From Methanolobus tindarius DSM 2278 (GTDB lineage: Archaea; Halobacteriota; Methanosarcinia; Methanosarcinales; Methanosarcinaceae), in assembly GCF_000504205.1 (NCBI RefSeq), contig NZ_AZAJ01000001.1, positions 966,879 to 1,030,878 of the forward strand: a DNA stretch of 64,000 nt, read 5' to 3'. A program made the translations under genes and the position numbers. This document shows positions 34,669 to 44,500 of the stretch, piece by piece (the stretch's first letter is position 1; each line of letters opens with the position of its first letter). The notes under the pieces were generated by a model, which was given only the letters and a program-made list of their open reading frames with translations, was not told where the DNA came from and ran no database searches.

Positions 34669-35373
34669 ATGATTTTTACGAGTGAAGCATCGTTCAAATG
34701 GCTTTATTCCCAGGAGATTACGAAAGTAAAAGACCTTGCACGCGTGGTACAGGCAAGTTATCTCTGGAATGAGGAAAACAATTTCGCAGAACAGCTTATG
34801 GGCCTGCGTACAGGAGACTGCTGGAATAGTGACCTGAGAGATACTTCACGTGCTGTGTCTGTTCTTGCGTTGACAGGAACCGCGTTTACTGAAACTGGTA
34901 AATGGATCCTTGAAAAACAAAATAATGGCTCCTGGAATGAGGACGTATATGACAGTACGTACGCCCTTGCATCACTTGCAGACCTTGGATTATTCAACCC
35001 TGAAGGATGCCAGTGGCTTATTGAAAATTACGTGGGAAAATGGCAACATCCCGGAACAACAGCACTTGTAATTACAGCCCTGATGAAGCAAGACAGACTT
35101 GGAAACACGAACGACTATGACATGTTCATTGAAGAAAAGGCAAGATGGATAATCTCAAGAAAAGAAGTGAACAATTCATGGAAGACGCCTGCAACCACCA
35201 ATCTTGTTATCCAGTCACTTATGCTTGCAGGACATAGAGATGAAGTCACTGAATCTGTAAAATGGATTCTTGACCAGATGAACGATAACGGTTCATGGGG
35301 AAAGGAGAACGGAGATATCAATACGACTTCCCTGTCGCTTATAACATTGCATGAATACATAGACAGCCAGTAA
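34669..35373 (+). CDS. Terpenoid-cyclase/prenyltransferase-type alpha-toroid repeat protein
   Basis: This 234-residue protein is built of repeats with the QxxxGSW pattern (KQNNGSWNEDVYDSTYALASL, DQMNDNGSWGKENGDINTTS) and paired helices, as in squalene cyclases and protein prenyltransferases. At this length it is a half-barrel without an obvious catalytic DxDD motif, so it is more likely a binding or partner protein than a cyclase. It starts 23 bp after the orphan nrdD. Co-transcription is likely, and its stop touches that of the convergent kinase gene. Confidence 0.75.
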   Translation: MIFTSEASFKWLYSQEITKVKDLARVVQASYLWNEENNFAEQLMGLRTGDCWNSDLRDTSRAVSVLALTGTAFTETGKWILEKQNNGSWNEDVYDSTYALASLADLGLFNPEGCQWLIENYVGKWQHPGTTALVITALMKQDRLGNTNDYDMFIEEKARWIISRKEVNNSWKTPATTNLVIQSLMLAGHRDEVTESVKWILDQMNDNGSWGKENGDINTTSLSLITLHEYIDSQ

Positions 35374-37368
35374 TCACTTGGCCGGAAGAAGAACGTGAAT
35401 AGTTGTGCCTGAACCTTCCTCACTCTCAGCCCATATAGAACCATTGTGGGCTTCTATTATCTTCTTGCAAATATAGAGTCCAAGGCCGTTACCGCCATAT
35501 TTGCGTGTTGATGAACCGTCCACCTGATAGAATCTGTTGAAGATATCAGGAAGGTCAGCTTCGGAAATACCAATACCCTCATCAGCTATTTTGATATGGA
35601 TATTGTTGTCATCCTGAAGTGAGCATGTTATTGAAATTTTACCTCCATCATGCATGAATTTGATGGAGTTGTCTATAATATTGATAAAAACTTCTTCAAG
35701 GTAATCCAGATCACCGTTAATTAATGGAACATCGCATGGAATTGACCGTTCCACAACATGGTTCTTGCGTTTGATCTCAGGATCCCTGTCATGCAATGCA
35801 GAATCTATGACCTCACAGATCCTCAGAGGCAAGAATGTGTATTCAACATTACCGCCTTCGGTGATACTGACGTACAATAATGAATCGATAAGTCTTCTGA
35901 GCCTTTCAGAACTGAACATCATCTTTTCAACTGCATCTTTCTGTTTCTGACTTAATTCCCCCAAAGCTCCTTCATACATCAACTCACTATATCCTTTAAT
36001 AGGAATTAGTGGTGTTTTTAATTCGTGCCTGAGGTTAGAAATAAACTCATCCTTCATCTTGTCAAGAGATTTCAATTCCTCATTTGCCCTGGCCAGATCT
36101 TCAGCATACTGTTTGAGTTTTTCTTCCGCTTCCTTGCGCTCGGTGAAATCCTCAACAACGCAGACTCCACCCATGAATTTACCTTCATCAGATATTACCG
36201 GGCTAAATTCTGCTTTTATAGGAATTACTTTGTCTGAGAAAGGAGACTGGAAATTATCCTCATATCTTGCAGGAATACCAGCAAGAACCTGTATTATTGC
36301 TTTTTTAAGGTCATTATCATCACTGAAGGAATTAATTATATTAAACCCTATAATCTTTGAAATCACCTGCTCCTCAGGAATTCCAAGTATCCGGACAAGA
36401 ATCTCATTGCACTGCGTGATTACACCGTTTTCGTCAAAGTGGAAAATACCGAGAGGTGATTTTTCAAACATCATGCGATATTTGTTCTTTGCAATGCTTG
36501 TGAGCCTCTCTTTCATCTTCCTTTGTGAAATATCATTAATGATTGCCCCGTGGAAAATATCACCCTTATATCTGGTAGTTGTAATAGCCAGTTCTATAGG
36601 GAACTCAGTATCATCCTTACGCAAGCCAGCAACTTCAATGATTTTACCAACAACAGGAGATTTTCCAATGGATATTATTTCGCCCCAGCCTTCGTGAGCC
36701 TTACGATATCGTTTTGGCATGATATGCGTAATATTTTTACCAATAATCTCATCTTTAGTAAAGCCAAAAAGCGCGGTTGCTTTCTTGTTCCAGAACGTGA
36801 TGTCACCTGTATTATCTGAAAAAACCAGTGCATAAGGAATTGAATCAAGATGCTTGAATAGTTTTTCAATATCCCTTAACATTTCATTTTCAAAATCATT
36901 TTTGTTCTGGATACTTGCACATGAAAGAAGAACTGCTTTTCTGGGTGAGTCTTTGTCTATTAAAAGGCTGACATTGATAAGAAAAGTTGATATTAAACCG
37001 CCTGAATCTTTGAACAGAAGCTCAGTAGAACAGAATAATTCAGTATCTTCTGTGTTTTCCTGGAAAAAAGATGAGAGAAAAGATGTTGCATAGTCTTTTT
37101 CTTCTTCTGGAAGACAAAGCCTGGTGAAATCTTCTTTTGATGTACTATTTTTAAGACCAAAATATTCCTGCGCTTTTTTATTAGCAATTAAGATGCAATT
37201 GTCCTCATCAACTATAAGCATAAGCTGGTCGACCATATCATAATATGCCTGTGACTGTTCCATATCTGAAAAGTTAATTTCAGTCACCCGCAACAGAGAT
37301 TCCTCTATATCGGGTGAATGACTGTCATTGTCATTCTCAAGTTCAGGCATTTTTTTGTTTGCGACCAT
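35374..37368 (-). CDS. Soluble sensor histidine kinase with three PAS domains
   Basis: This 664-residue kinase has three PAS domains (about residues 40-160, 165-280 and 285-405; SIPYALVFSDNTGDITFWNK and SPLGIFHFDENGVITQCNE are typical), a coiled linker, the HisKA domain with the phosphorylated His in RHELKTPLIP, and an HATPase domain with NIIDNSIKF, DEGIGISEADL and GGNGLGLYICKK. No membrane segments are seen, so it senses a cytosolic signal such as redox state or a small ligand. No response regulator lies beside it. A good AGGTG precedes the ATG. Confidence 0.93.
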   Translation of the reverse strand: MVANKKMPELENDNDSHSPDIEESLLRVTEINFSDMEQSQAYYDMVDQLMLIVDEDNCILIANKKAQEYFGLKNSTSKEDFTRLCLPEEEKDYATSFLSSFFQENTEDTELFCSTELLFKDSGGLISTFLINVSLLIDKDSPRKAVLLSCASIQNKNDFENEMLRDIEKLFKHLDSIPYALVFSDNTGDITFWNKKATALFGFTKDEIIGKNITHIMPKRYRKAHEGWGEIISIGKSPVVGKIIEVAGLRKDDTEFPIELAITTTRYKGDIFHGAIINDISQRKMKERLTSIAKNKYRMMFEKSPLGIFHFDENGVITQCNEILVRILGIPEEQVISKIIGFNIINSFSDDNDLKKAIIQVLAGIPARYEDNFQSPFSDKVIPIKAEFSPVISDEGKFMGGVCVVEDFTERKEAEEKLKQYAEDLARANEELKSLDKMKDEFISNLRHELKTPLIPIKGYSELMYEGALGELSQKQKDAVEKMMFSSERLRRLIDSLLYVSITEGGNVEYTFLPLRICEVIDSALHDRDPEIKRKNHVVERSIPCDVPLINGDLDYLEEVFINIIDNSIKFMHDGGKISITCSLQDDNNIHIKIADEGIGISEADLPDIFNRFYQVDGSSTRKYGGNGLGLYICKKIIEAHNGSIWAESEEGSGTTIHVLLPAK

Positions 37369-37655
37369 CTATACACCTTTGTATCCGACAAACAAGTTAT
37401 GAAAACTAAATCAACAGGTCTCAGATATTATGTAATTGTATTGAGAATATAATATATAATAGTTAGTATCCATTGCTTATTGTATATAAATGCTAATAAA
37501 ATATAGGAACTGATCCTACATATATTTTGTATATACAAACATTGATATCAAACAAAATATAAGAAAAGAGAAAACAGGTAAGAATCAAGGATACATGCAG
37601 CTAGAAGAGCATTTATAATCTGAAAAACCTATTGAAGTATACATGGTGACCTTAG

Positions 37656-38087
37656 ATGAGTGAAAATCCAATAAAATATCATGAGGACTCTAACACTTAC
37701 ATTACCCGAAAAAACAGCTATTTTGAAAAGGACATCAATATAGACGGGAACCTTATAGTCGGACAGGGTTCTAATTTCTGGAAAGATATCAATGTCAAAG
37801 GAGTACTGAAACTTGGAAAAGGTACTTTTGTAAAAGGCAATGTCAGAGCAGATGAAGCTATCATAGGTGCCAGATCTGAGATTAATGGAGACGTTGAAGT
37901 TGCCGGAGACTTAAAAATATTTGATTCCGTAAAAATAGACGGTTCAGCAATTGCCGGAGATGATATGCATGTACGTCCCGGATCGAAAATAGGCTTTGCA
38001 AAAGCCAGCAGCATAATGGAACTTGTGGGCAAGGTCAGTATTAAAGAAATAGAGTCGGGAACAAAAGTGATTGTGCGTTCTGAGTGA
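37656..38087 (+). CDS. Bactofilin-like beta-helix protein
   Basis: This 143-residue protein is made of short repeated strands (GNLIVGQGSNFWKDINVKG, GVLKLGKGTFVKGNVRADEA, DVEVAGDLKIFDSVKIDGSA). It folds as a right-handed beta-helix of the polymer-forming bactofilin (DUF583) type. Bactofilins polymerise without nucleotides and act as scaffolds; archaeal members are little studied. It stands alone behind a GGTGA and runs convergent to the ABC transporter genes. Confidence 0.78.
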   Translation: MSENPIKYHEDSNTYITRKNSYFEKDINIDGNLIVGQGSNFWKDINVKGVLKLGKGTFVKGNVRADEAIIGARSEINGDVEVAGDLKIFDSVKIDGSAIAGDDMHVRPGSKIGFAKASSIMELVGKVSIKEIESGTKVIVRSE

Positions 38088-38095
38088 ACGCATCT

Positions 38096-38854
38096 TTAAT
38101 GACCCTGTTCTTTCAGAAGAGATTTCAATATATGGTCACGAAGCCTGTTTGCTTCGGGACTAGTCCTGTCTCTGGGCCTTGGAAGATCTACATTGATTAT
38201 TTCCTTGATCTTTCCTGGACGGGCACTCATCATTACTATTTTGTCGGCAAGGAAAACTGCTTCGTCAACACTGTGTGTTACAAAAAGAATTGTTATGTTC
38301 TTTTTCTGCCATATTTCCAGTAATTCCTGCTGGAGTATGTTACGTGTCTGGGCATCCAGCGCACCAAAAGGTTCGTCCATTAAAAGCACTGCAGGTTCAT
38401 TTGCAAGAGCCCTTGCAATAGCAACTCTCTGCTTCATACCACCTGAAAGTTCGTATGGATAGCTGTCCCTGAATTGCTGAAGACCGACAAGTTCAAGATA
38501 TTTTTCACCTCTGACGATGGCATCTTTCTTTTTTACACCACTCATCTGGGGACCAAATATGATGTTATCTATAACCGTTTTCCACGGGAAAAGTGAGTAT
38601 TCCTGGAAAACCATGCCCCTGTCAGGTCCGGGAGAATCTATCTTAGTGCCGTCCAGATAAACTTCACCGCTATCTGGTTTATCAAGACCTGAGATTATCC
38701 TCAAAAGTGTAGTCTTACCACATCCGGAAGGACCGATAAAACAGATAAAATCCTTGTCATCAACTTCAAGGCTTACATTGTCCAGCGCCAATGTCGATTT
38801 ATCTTCATCCTTTGTGAACTTACGGGATACATTCTTTACGTTTACACTACCCAT
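38096..38854 (-). CDS. SsuB/TauB-type ABC transporter ATP-binding protein
   Basis: This 252-residue ATPase has GPSGCGKTTLLR, the Q-loop region MVFQEYSLFPWKTV, signature LSGGMKQRVAIARAL, Walker B LLMDEPFGALD and H-loop FVTHS. It is the nitrate/sulfonate/taurine class. It follows the permease gene without a gap, with GGTGAT before its ATG. Confidence 0.92.
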   Translation of the reverse strand: MGSVNVKNVSRKFTKDEDKSTLALDNVSLEVDDKDFICFIGPSGCGKTTLLRIISGLDKPDSGEVYLDGTKIDSPGPDRGMVFQEYSLFPWKTVIDNIIFGPQMSGVKKKDAIVRGEKYLELVGLQQFRDSYPYELSGGMKQRVAIARALANEPAVLLMDEPFGALDAQTRNILQQELLEIWQKKNITILFVTHSVDEAVFLADKIVMMSARPGKIKEIINVDLPRPRDRTSPEANRLRDHILKSLLKEQGH

Positions 38855-39682
38855 TCAGATCACCACTCCTTTACGCCATTTAAGGAGTTTACCATCAATA
38901 TAATACCTCAACAGGCGATCAATAAAAAGTCCAAGGAAACCAAGAATCAGCATATAGACAAGAACAAACTCCATCCTGTGAAGATCATAAAAATGCCACA
39001 TCTGATAACCAAGACCGTTACTGCTGACTCCAAACATCTCAGCAGCAACAAGACACATCCATCCAACACCCATTGCGATTCTGATTCCGGCCGCAATGGA
39101 AGGAAGAGCTGATGGAAGAGCCACATAGCGTATTAATTCAACATTGGTATTGCAACCCAACACTTTTGCTGCTTCAACATACACCCTGGATACGCTTTTA
39201 AAACCTGTGAAAGTGTTGATCATAATCGGAAAAACTGCGCCAACGAATATCAGAAAACCTGCTGCAAACGGATTCAGACCAATCCAGATGATAGCAAAAG
39301 GAATCCATGCAAGAGGAGGGATAGGACGTATTATCTCAATAATAGGGTCAACGATACGGTCAATTGTACGGAACCAGCCCATTATCATGCCAATTGGAAT
39401 TCCTATTATAAGAGCTGCAATAATACCTATGCTAAAATGCATCATACTGTAAAGAAAATCAACTACTAACATTGGAAGCTGTAAGTCTAAACCCACAATA
39501 GTCAGACTTGAATCCCTTGATATAATTTCAACCAATGCACCGGCCACATCCGTAAAACTTGGCAGATAGAATTTATTCCCTACAACATAAACTGCTATTA
39601 TCTGCCAGAGAACTATTGTAGAAAATATAGATATGATTTCTACACTTTTCTCTTTTAATGCCTGGATGTGTTTTTTTACCAT
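38855..39682 (-). CDS. SsuC/TauC-type ABC transporter permease
   Basis: This is a 275-residue permease with about six membrane helices and the EAA loop region (EAAKVLGCNTNVELIRYVAL, PSALPSIAAGIRIAMGVG). The ATG at 39682 (MVKKHIQALKEK) follows GGAGG at good distance, so the 13 codons upstream are excluded. It belongs to the same operon as the binding protein and ATPase. Confidence 0.92.
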   Translation of the reverse strand: MVKKHIQALKEKSVEIISIFSTIVLWQIIAVYVVGNKFYLPSFTDVAGALVEIISRDSSLTIVGLDLQLPMLVVDFLYSMMHFSIGIIAALIIGIPIGMIMGWFRTIDRIVDPIIEIIRPIPPLAWIPFAIIWIGLNPFAAGFLIFVGAVFPIMINTFTGFKSVSRVYVEAAKVLGCNTNVELIRYVALPSALPSIAAGIRIAMGVGWMCLVAAEMFGVSSNGLGYQMWHFYDLHRMEFVLVYMLILGFLGLFIDRLLRYYIDGKLLKWRKGVVI

Positions 39683-39773
39683 GGGTCCTCCAATATGCGA
39701 AGATAGTGAGACTCCGAACAAAGATAGAAATGTCTACTTATTATTTAAGTTATATCAAAAAAAAGAAAAAAGA

Positions 39774-40802
39774 TTATTGATCCAGAGCATCATAGAAGCT
39801 CAGATCAAATATATCTTCCTGAGTGAGAGGTGCACTTATGTATCCAAGTTCGTATTGAACCTGTGCATAATCAACGGTTGAATTGACTATGAGGTTTGGA
39901 TCTGCTATCCATGAACCATCCCAATCTGTAAGTGATTTGTTTACCAGTTCAAGACCCAGGTCCGGATAAGCATCAGCATAGATCTGTGCTGCTTCATCAA
40001 GGTTCTCTGAGTTATATTCAGTTGCATGAACATGGGTTTCAACTATTTGCTGTACAATTTCTGGGTGCTCTCTTATGAGTTCTCCGCTCACAGCAACCAC
40101 ACAGCATGCATGATCCTGAAGCATTTCGCCAGAGGATACAACTGACCTGCCAATACCTTCACTTTCAACTATTGTTGGTGATGGGTGAGGAAGGAATACT
40201 GCATCCACTTCATCTGCTGTAAGAGCGGTTATTGCCGGTCCGGAACCCATTCCTTTGATTACTACATCATTTTCAGGATCAATTCCGTTCTCGTTCAGCC
40301 AGTTCCTTAGCAGAGTATCCTGAATGGTTCCTGCAGGGAATGTTGCTATAGTAAGTCCTCTGAGATCTTCCGGACTCTCATATGGAAGATCGGTTTTGAG
40401 CACAAGGTCTGAGCCTTGAATCTGAACAGCAGCTACTATCTTTGCATCAAGACCGTTTGCAAGGGCAGCGATAACAGGAGCTGCACCAACATATGCAACA
40501 TCGATTTTATCTGCAAGCATGGCCTGCATCTCAGGTGCACCTGTTGCAAATTCATTGTCATCGATAGAGACTATTCCGTAAGGTTCAAGGTCTTCAAGCC
40601 ACCAGCCTTTTTCCCTGGCTGTCATATATGCAATCTGATGTGTACTTGGCTGATAACCAAAAGTTAATTCAGTAATGGCATCTGCCTGCTCTTCCTGCTG
40701 ATCATCTGTGTCTTCTGCGCATCCTGATACGAATACTGCAAGGACAAGTGCGATCACAAGAAATAAAGTAGAAGCTAATTTGAATGTCTTTGTGTGATTC
40801 AC
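39774..40802 (-). CDS. SsuA-type substrate-binding lipoprotein
   Basis: This is a 342-residue lipoprotein with signal peptide and lipobox VSGC, an NMT1/SsuA-type periplasmic-binding fold (LTFGYQPSTHQIAYMTAREK, then GAPEMQAMLADKIDVAYVGA) and a second lobe (DEVDAVFLPHPSPTIVESEG). Relatives bind sulfonates, nitrate, taurine or thiamine precursors; the sequence alone does not decide. A divergent HTH regulator gene suggests substrate-dependent control. A GGTGG precedes the ATG. Confidence 0.9.
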   Translation of the reverse strand: MNHTKTFKLASTLFLVIALVLAVFVSGCAEDTDDQQEEQADAITELTFGYQPSTHQIAYMTAREKGWWLEDLEPYGIVSIDDNEFATGAPEMQAMLADKIDVAYVGAAPVIAALANGLDAKIVAAVQIQGSDLVLKTDLPYESPEDLRGLTIATFPAGTIQDTLLRNWLNENGIDPENDVVIKGMGSGPAITALTADEVDAVFLPHPSPTIVESEGIGRSVVSSGEMLQDHACCVVAVSGELIREHPEIVQQIVETHVHATEYNSENLDEAAQIYADAYPDLGLELVNKSLTDWDGSWIADPNLIVNSTVDYAQVQYELGYISAPLTQEDIFDLSFYDALDQ

Positions 40803-40951
40803 ATTACCACCTATAATAATATTAGATAATTTGTTTGCACGAGCCTATATATTATATATATTTCTACAATTCGTAAGCACTATATCCTAAAAAGATTAAT
40901 TTGAAATACGTATTTACCTTTATAGGACATTAATAAAGTAGGTGTGTGGAG

Positions 40952-41473
40952 ATGAGCACTGTAGAAAAAATAATAGATGCTGTTTTTGAATCTGATGAAG
41001 ACTTCAGGAGAATCCTTTCTATTACAATAAAGGAAGACCTGAACATGAATATGGCAGAATTTGCCGTGGAGGCCGGTGTCCCTGCCAGTACGCTTTACAA
41101 GATAATGTCTGGAAAAAGGGAACCCAACGTTAAGACACTAAGGCAAATCATAAAAACGATTAAAAGACTGGAAGGTTCTGAAAAGGGAGAATTCATTGCT
41201 GTAATAGCTGCAAGACCGGTACTGGATAATATCAGTGAAACTAAAAAAAAGATATGTGGGAATCTGTGCACCATCAGGGAATACTCTGCAACTTCCATGG
41301 AAGAAGCCATTATTGCTGCGGTGCGTGCTGAGAGAGAAGGAGCTAAAGCCCTTGTATGCGCCCCAATAGTCAGCCCTACGGTAGAAAAAATACTGAGAAT
41401 TCCTGTTGCAACCATTATGCCAAAGAACAGTCTCTTTGAAGCTATTGAACTTGTAGCCAGGAAAATAAGTTAA
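40952..41473 (+). CDS. XRE-type HTH regulator divergent from the ABC transporter
   Basis: This 173-residue protein has a helix-turn-helix in the middle (MAEFAVEAGVPASTLYKIMS, KREPNVKTLRQIIKTI) and a C-terminal sensor-like domain (EGAKALVCAPIVSPTVEKIL, RIPVATIMPKNS) resembling the N-terminal domain of PrpR-type proteins. Methanogens carry several such proteins. The ATG at 40952 is favoured over the GTG at 40946 by the AGGTG seven bases before it. It likely controls the transporter across the 150-bp spacer. Confidence 0.85.
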   Translation: MSTVEKIIDAVFESDEDFRRILSITIKEDLNMNMAEFAVEAGVPASTLYKIMSGKREPNVKTLRQIIKTIKRLEGSEKGEFIAVIAARPVLDNISETKKKICGNLCTIREYSATSMEEAIIAAVRAEREGAKALVCAPIVSPTVEKILRIPVATIMPKNSLFEAIELVARKIS

Positions 41474-41530
41474 TTTTGATTCAAAACAAGATTTTAAGTA
41501 AAAATAAAAAGAGAAAAAGAGAGTTATCGG

Positions 41531-44500
41531 TTATTTTCCGATCAACTCTTTGATTGCTTCTACTGCTTCTGCAGCCTTTGCCTGTGCGATTTCTACTGTC
41601 CATCCACCTGCCGTAAACAGATATGCGACTCCTCCAATTGCAGCAAGACCAATTGCTCCGAGAACATAGAGAATGGTTCCTGATTTCTCGAAGACCTCAT
41701 AAGTTGTTGTAAGATCTCCAAGCTGTACTTCATAAGTACCAGGTTCTTCTTCTTCGTGGGTAAATTCAACTGTTGTTGAATTACCAACTGAGAGTGTTAT
41801 GGTCTGTGAATCTACAATTACATCATTGACCTTGAGCTCAACATTGTAGGAACCTTCTGCAGTACCTGTGTTTACCACATCTGCAGTAATTGTTGCTTCC
41901 TGACCCTGCTTGATCTCAAGAGGACTTATTTCCAGATTGCTGAATTCAAACTCTGCAGCAAGCTCATTGACTTTAAGATCAAGTTCAGCATCGTTCATAC
42001 CGGACTTGGTGGCTTCAATTGAGTGAGTACCTGCCTCTGTTACTGTGTAGGTTACAGTACCATCACTGCCAGTTGTACCAATTGATTTTCCGTCAAAGGT
42101 GACAGTTACTCCGGAAATTTCATCGCCGCCAATTGCCTGCAAGACATAGATGGTGATGGAACTTCCTTCATATACCTCATCAGGTGATACTTCGATACTC
42201 ATCTTTCTGGTTTCATCATCCTTATCAATGATTTCAAGGTCTTCGGAAGCTGATGTGTAACCATCCTTTTCGGCAGTTATCTCAAAGGTACCTGCCTCGT
42301 CAGCATCATAATCGATTGTACCTTCATCATCAGTGGTTCCGATAGTTGTATCTTCCACCTTGACTGTGGCATCTGCAATGTTTTTACCACCTGATTTTAC
42401 AGTGATAGTTACCTCATCGCCTTCTGTTACAGTTGATTCACTGAAACTGATACTCAATGCCTGTGAAGCTGCTGTTGTGACTTCAACATATGGATAATAC
42501 CTGACATCACTTGAATCTGCTACCCTTATACCAACCTCTCCCATGAGAGTGATATCTTTGTCTTTTGAAAGGGTGATTGAATCCTCATTCTTCATGACAA
42601 TGGAATCTTCGCTATAGCTGGTAATCTCCATTTCATCATAAGATTCTCCATCCTCCAGTTCGATGTAATCCTCTGATATCTGGAAAATACCCTTTACGAA
42701 TACAGCATTTGATTCACTACCAGCAAATACCTCATTGAAGTGTATTATTATGATAGGTACATCATCTGCATCGCCAAGATCTTTCTTATAGACATAATCA
42801 TTGTTCGCAGATACTATTCCTGTGTCAACCTCATCGCCATCCTGATAAAGTTCAATCAGTACATCATCACCATCTGTGTCAACCTCCACTATATCCAGAG
42901 TGTAACCTTCCTCAAGGATAAGTGATGCACCTGAATATACTGATGCTTTGTCATCATCGTCCAGCAGAACTTCTGAGAGCTGACCATTTGATATGAGACT
43001 TACTTCATCAACATCGTCAATATCTGTGTCATCTGTGTAACCTGCGAAATATTTCTCTGCCATAAAGCCGATTACCTGGAATTCTCCCCAGTCTGAGTGC
43101 TCGAACTCTACGGATGCAGGAGTACTTGTGTAAACAAGGTCACCATCATCTATAGTTCTGCCTGATATGGCAGTCAGTTCAAGAGTTTCGGTCTGTATAC
43201 CCTCGTCAATATCATAATAGAACCCTTCGAAGTTAAGTGGGGTCCATGTGAGAAGGTCGTCGTCTTCTGCGACTGTACCACGGAGCTCGTATGTTCCCGG
43301 GTCGGACATATCAACATAAGGAGCAAACCTAAGATCATCGTTGTCAGCAACTACGATATTGATACTGCCCATGAGAGTAATTGTTTTTCCTTTTGAAAGA
43401 GAAACAGTTCCATCATTCTCCATTTCGATGAGATCTTCACTTATGGAAGTAACCTCCATCTCACCAACAGATTCACCATCATCAAGTTCAGTGTAGGCAT
43501 CTGATATCTGGAAGACACCTTTTACGATAACGGCATCTGATTCTGAACCACTGAATACATCGCTGACGTGGACAGCTACTAATACGACATCATCAGCATC
43601 ACCAAGATCAGTCTTATAAATAAAGTCCTCTCCACTGGAGACTACACCACTTTCAATGTCATCACCATCTTTTGTGAGAGTCATATAAACATCGTCGCCA
43701 CTCACATCAACTTCAACAATGTTCAATTCATAACCATCTTCAAGGATAAGTGAAGAACCGGCATAAACAGACTCTTTATCATCAACATCAAGAAGTATTT
43801 TTGAAAGCTGGCCTGAAGACATCAGACTTACTTCATCAACATCATTGATCTCCGTTTCGTCAGTGTATGCAGCGAAGTATTTCTCTGCCATAAAACCGAT
43901 AACCTGATAGGAACCCCAATCGGAGTGTTCAAAGTCAGTTTCTACCGGTCTTGTCTGGTAAACAATGTCACCATCTGAAAGTGAGCGGTCTATACTGGAG
44001 ATAGTCATGTTCTCAGAACTTAAACCTGATTCAAGATCATAGAAGAATCCTGAGAAAGACTTTGCATCCCATATATAATAATCATCTGACTGATCTGCGT
44101 TCACATCCCATATCCTGTCACCGGTGTAATAGGTCTTTGGATAAACCGTTATTGTTACTGCATCAGATGTGTCATCTCCGTCACCATTTGTAGCTTTCAG
44201 AGTTACATTGTAAGTTCCGGTTGATGTGAATGTGTGTGTTATGGTGTCATTTGTTGTAGTTGTAGTATTACCATCATCAAAGTCCCATTCCAATGATGTA
44301 GGACTGTTTGTGGATGTATCTGTGAAAGTTATAGTGAGAGGAAGAGCACCGGATGTTGCACTTGTATCAAAAGATGCAACCGGTGGGTTGGATGAAGAAG
44401 ATGTTGTGAAAGTAGCTATTGTGGAATTAGAAAATACACTTGCATTACTGGAATTGTAAGCAAAAACACTATAATAATAAATAGTGCTTGAACTTAGACT

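Noticed and set aside
37369-37655. Possible non-coding RNA upstream of the bactofilin-like gene
   Set aside because: The 287-bp gap is AT-rich with no stable hairpin or conserved box that I can see; it probably holds only the two divergent promoters.
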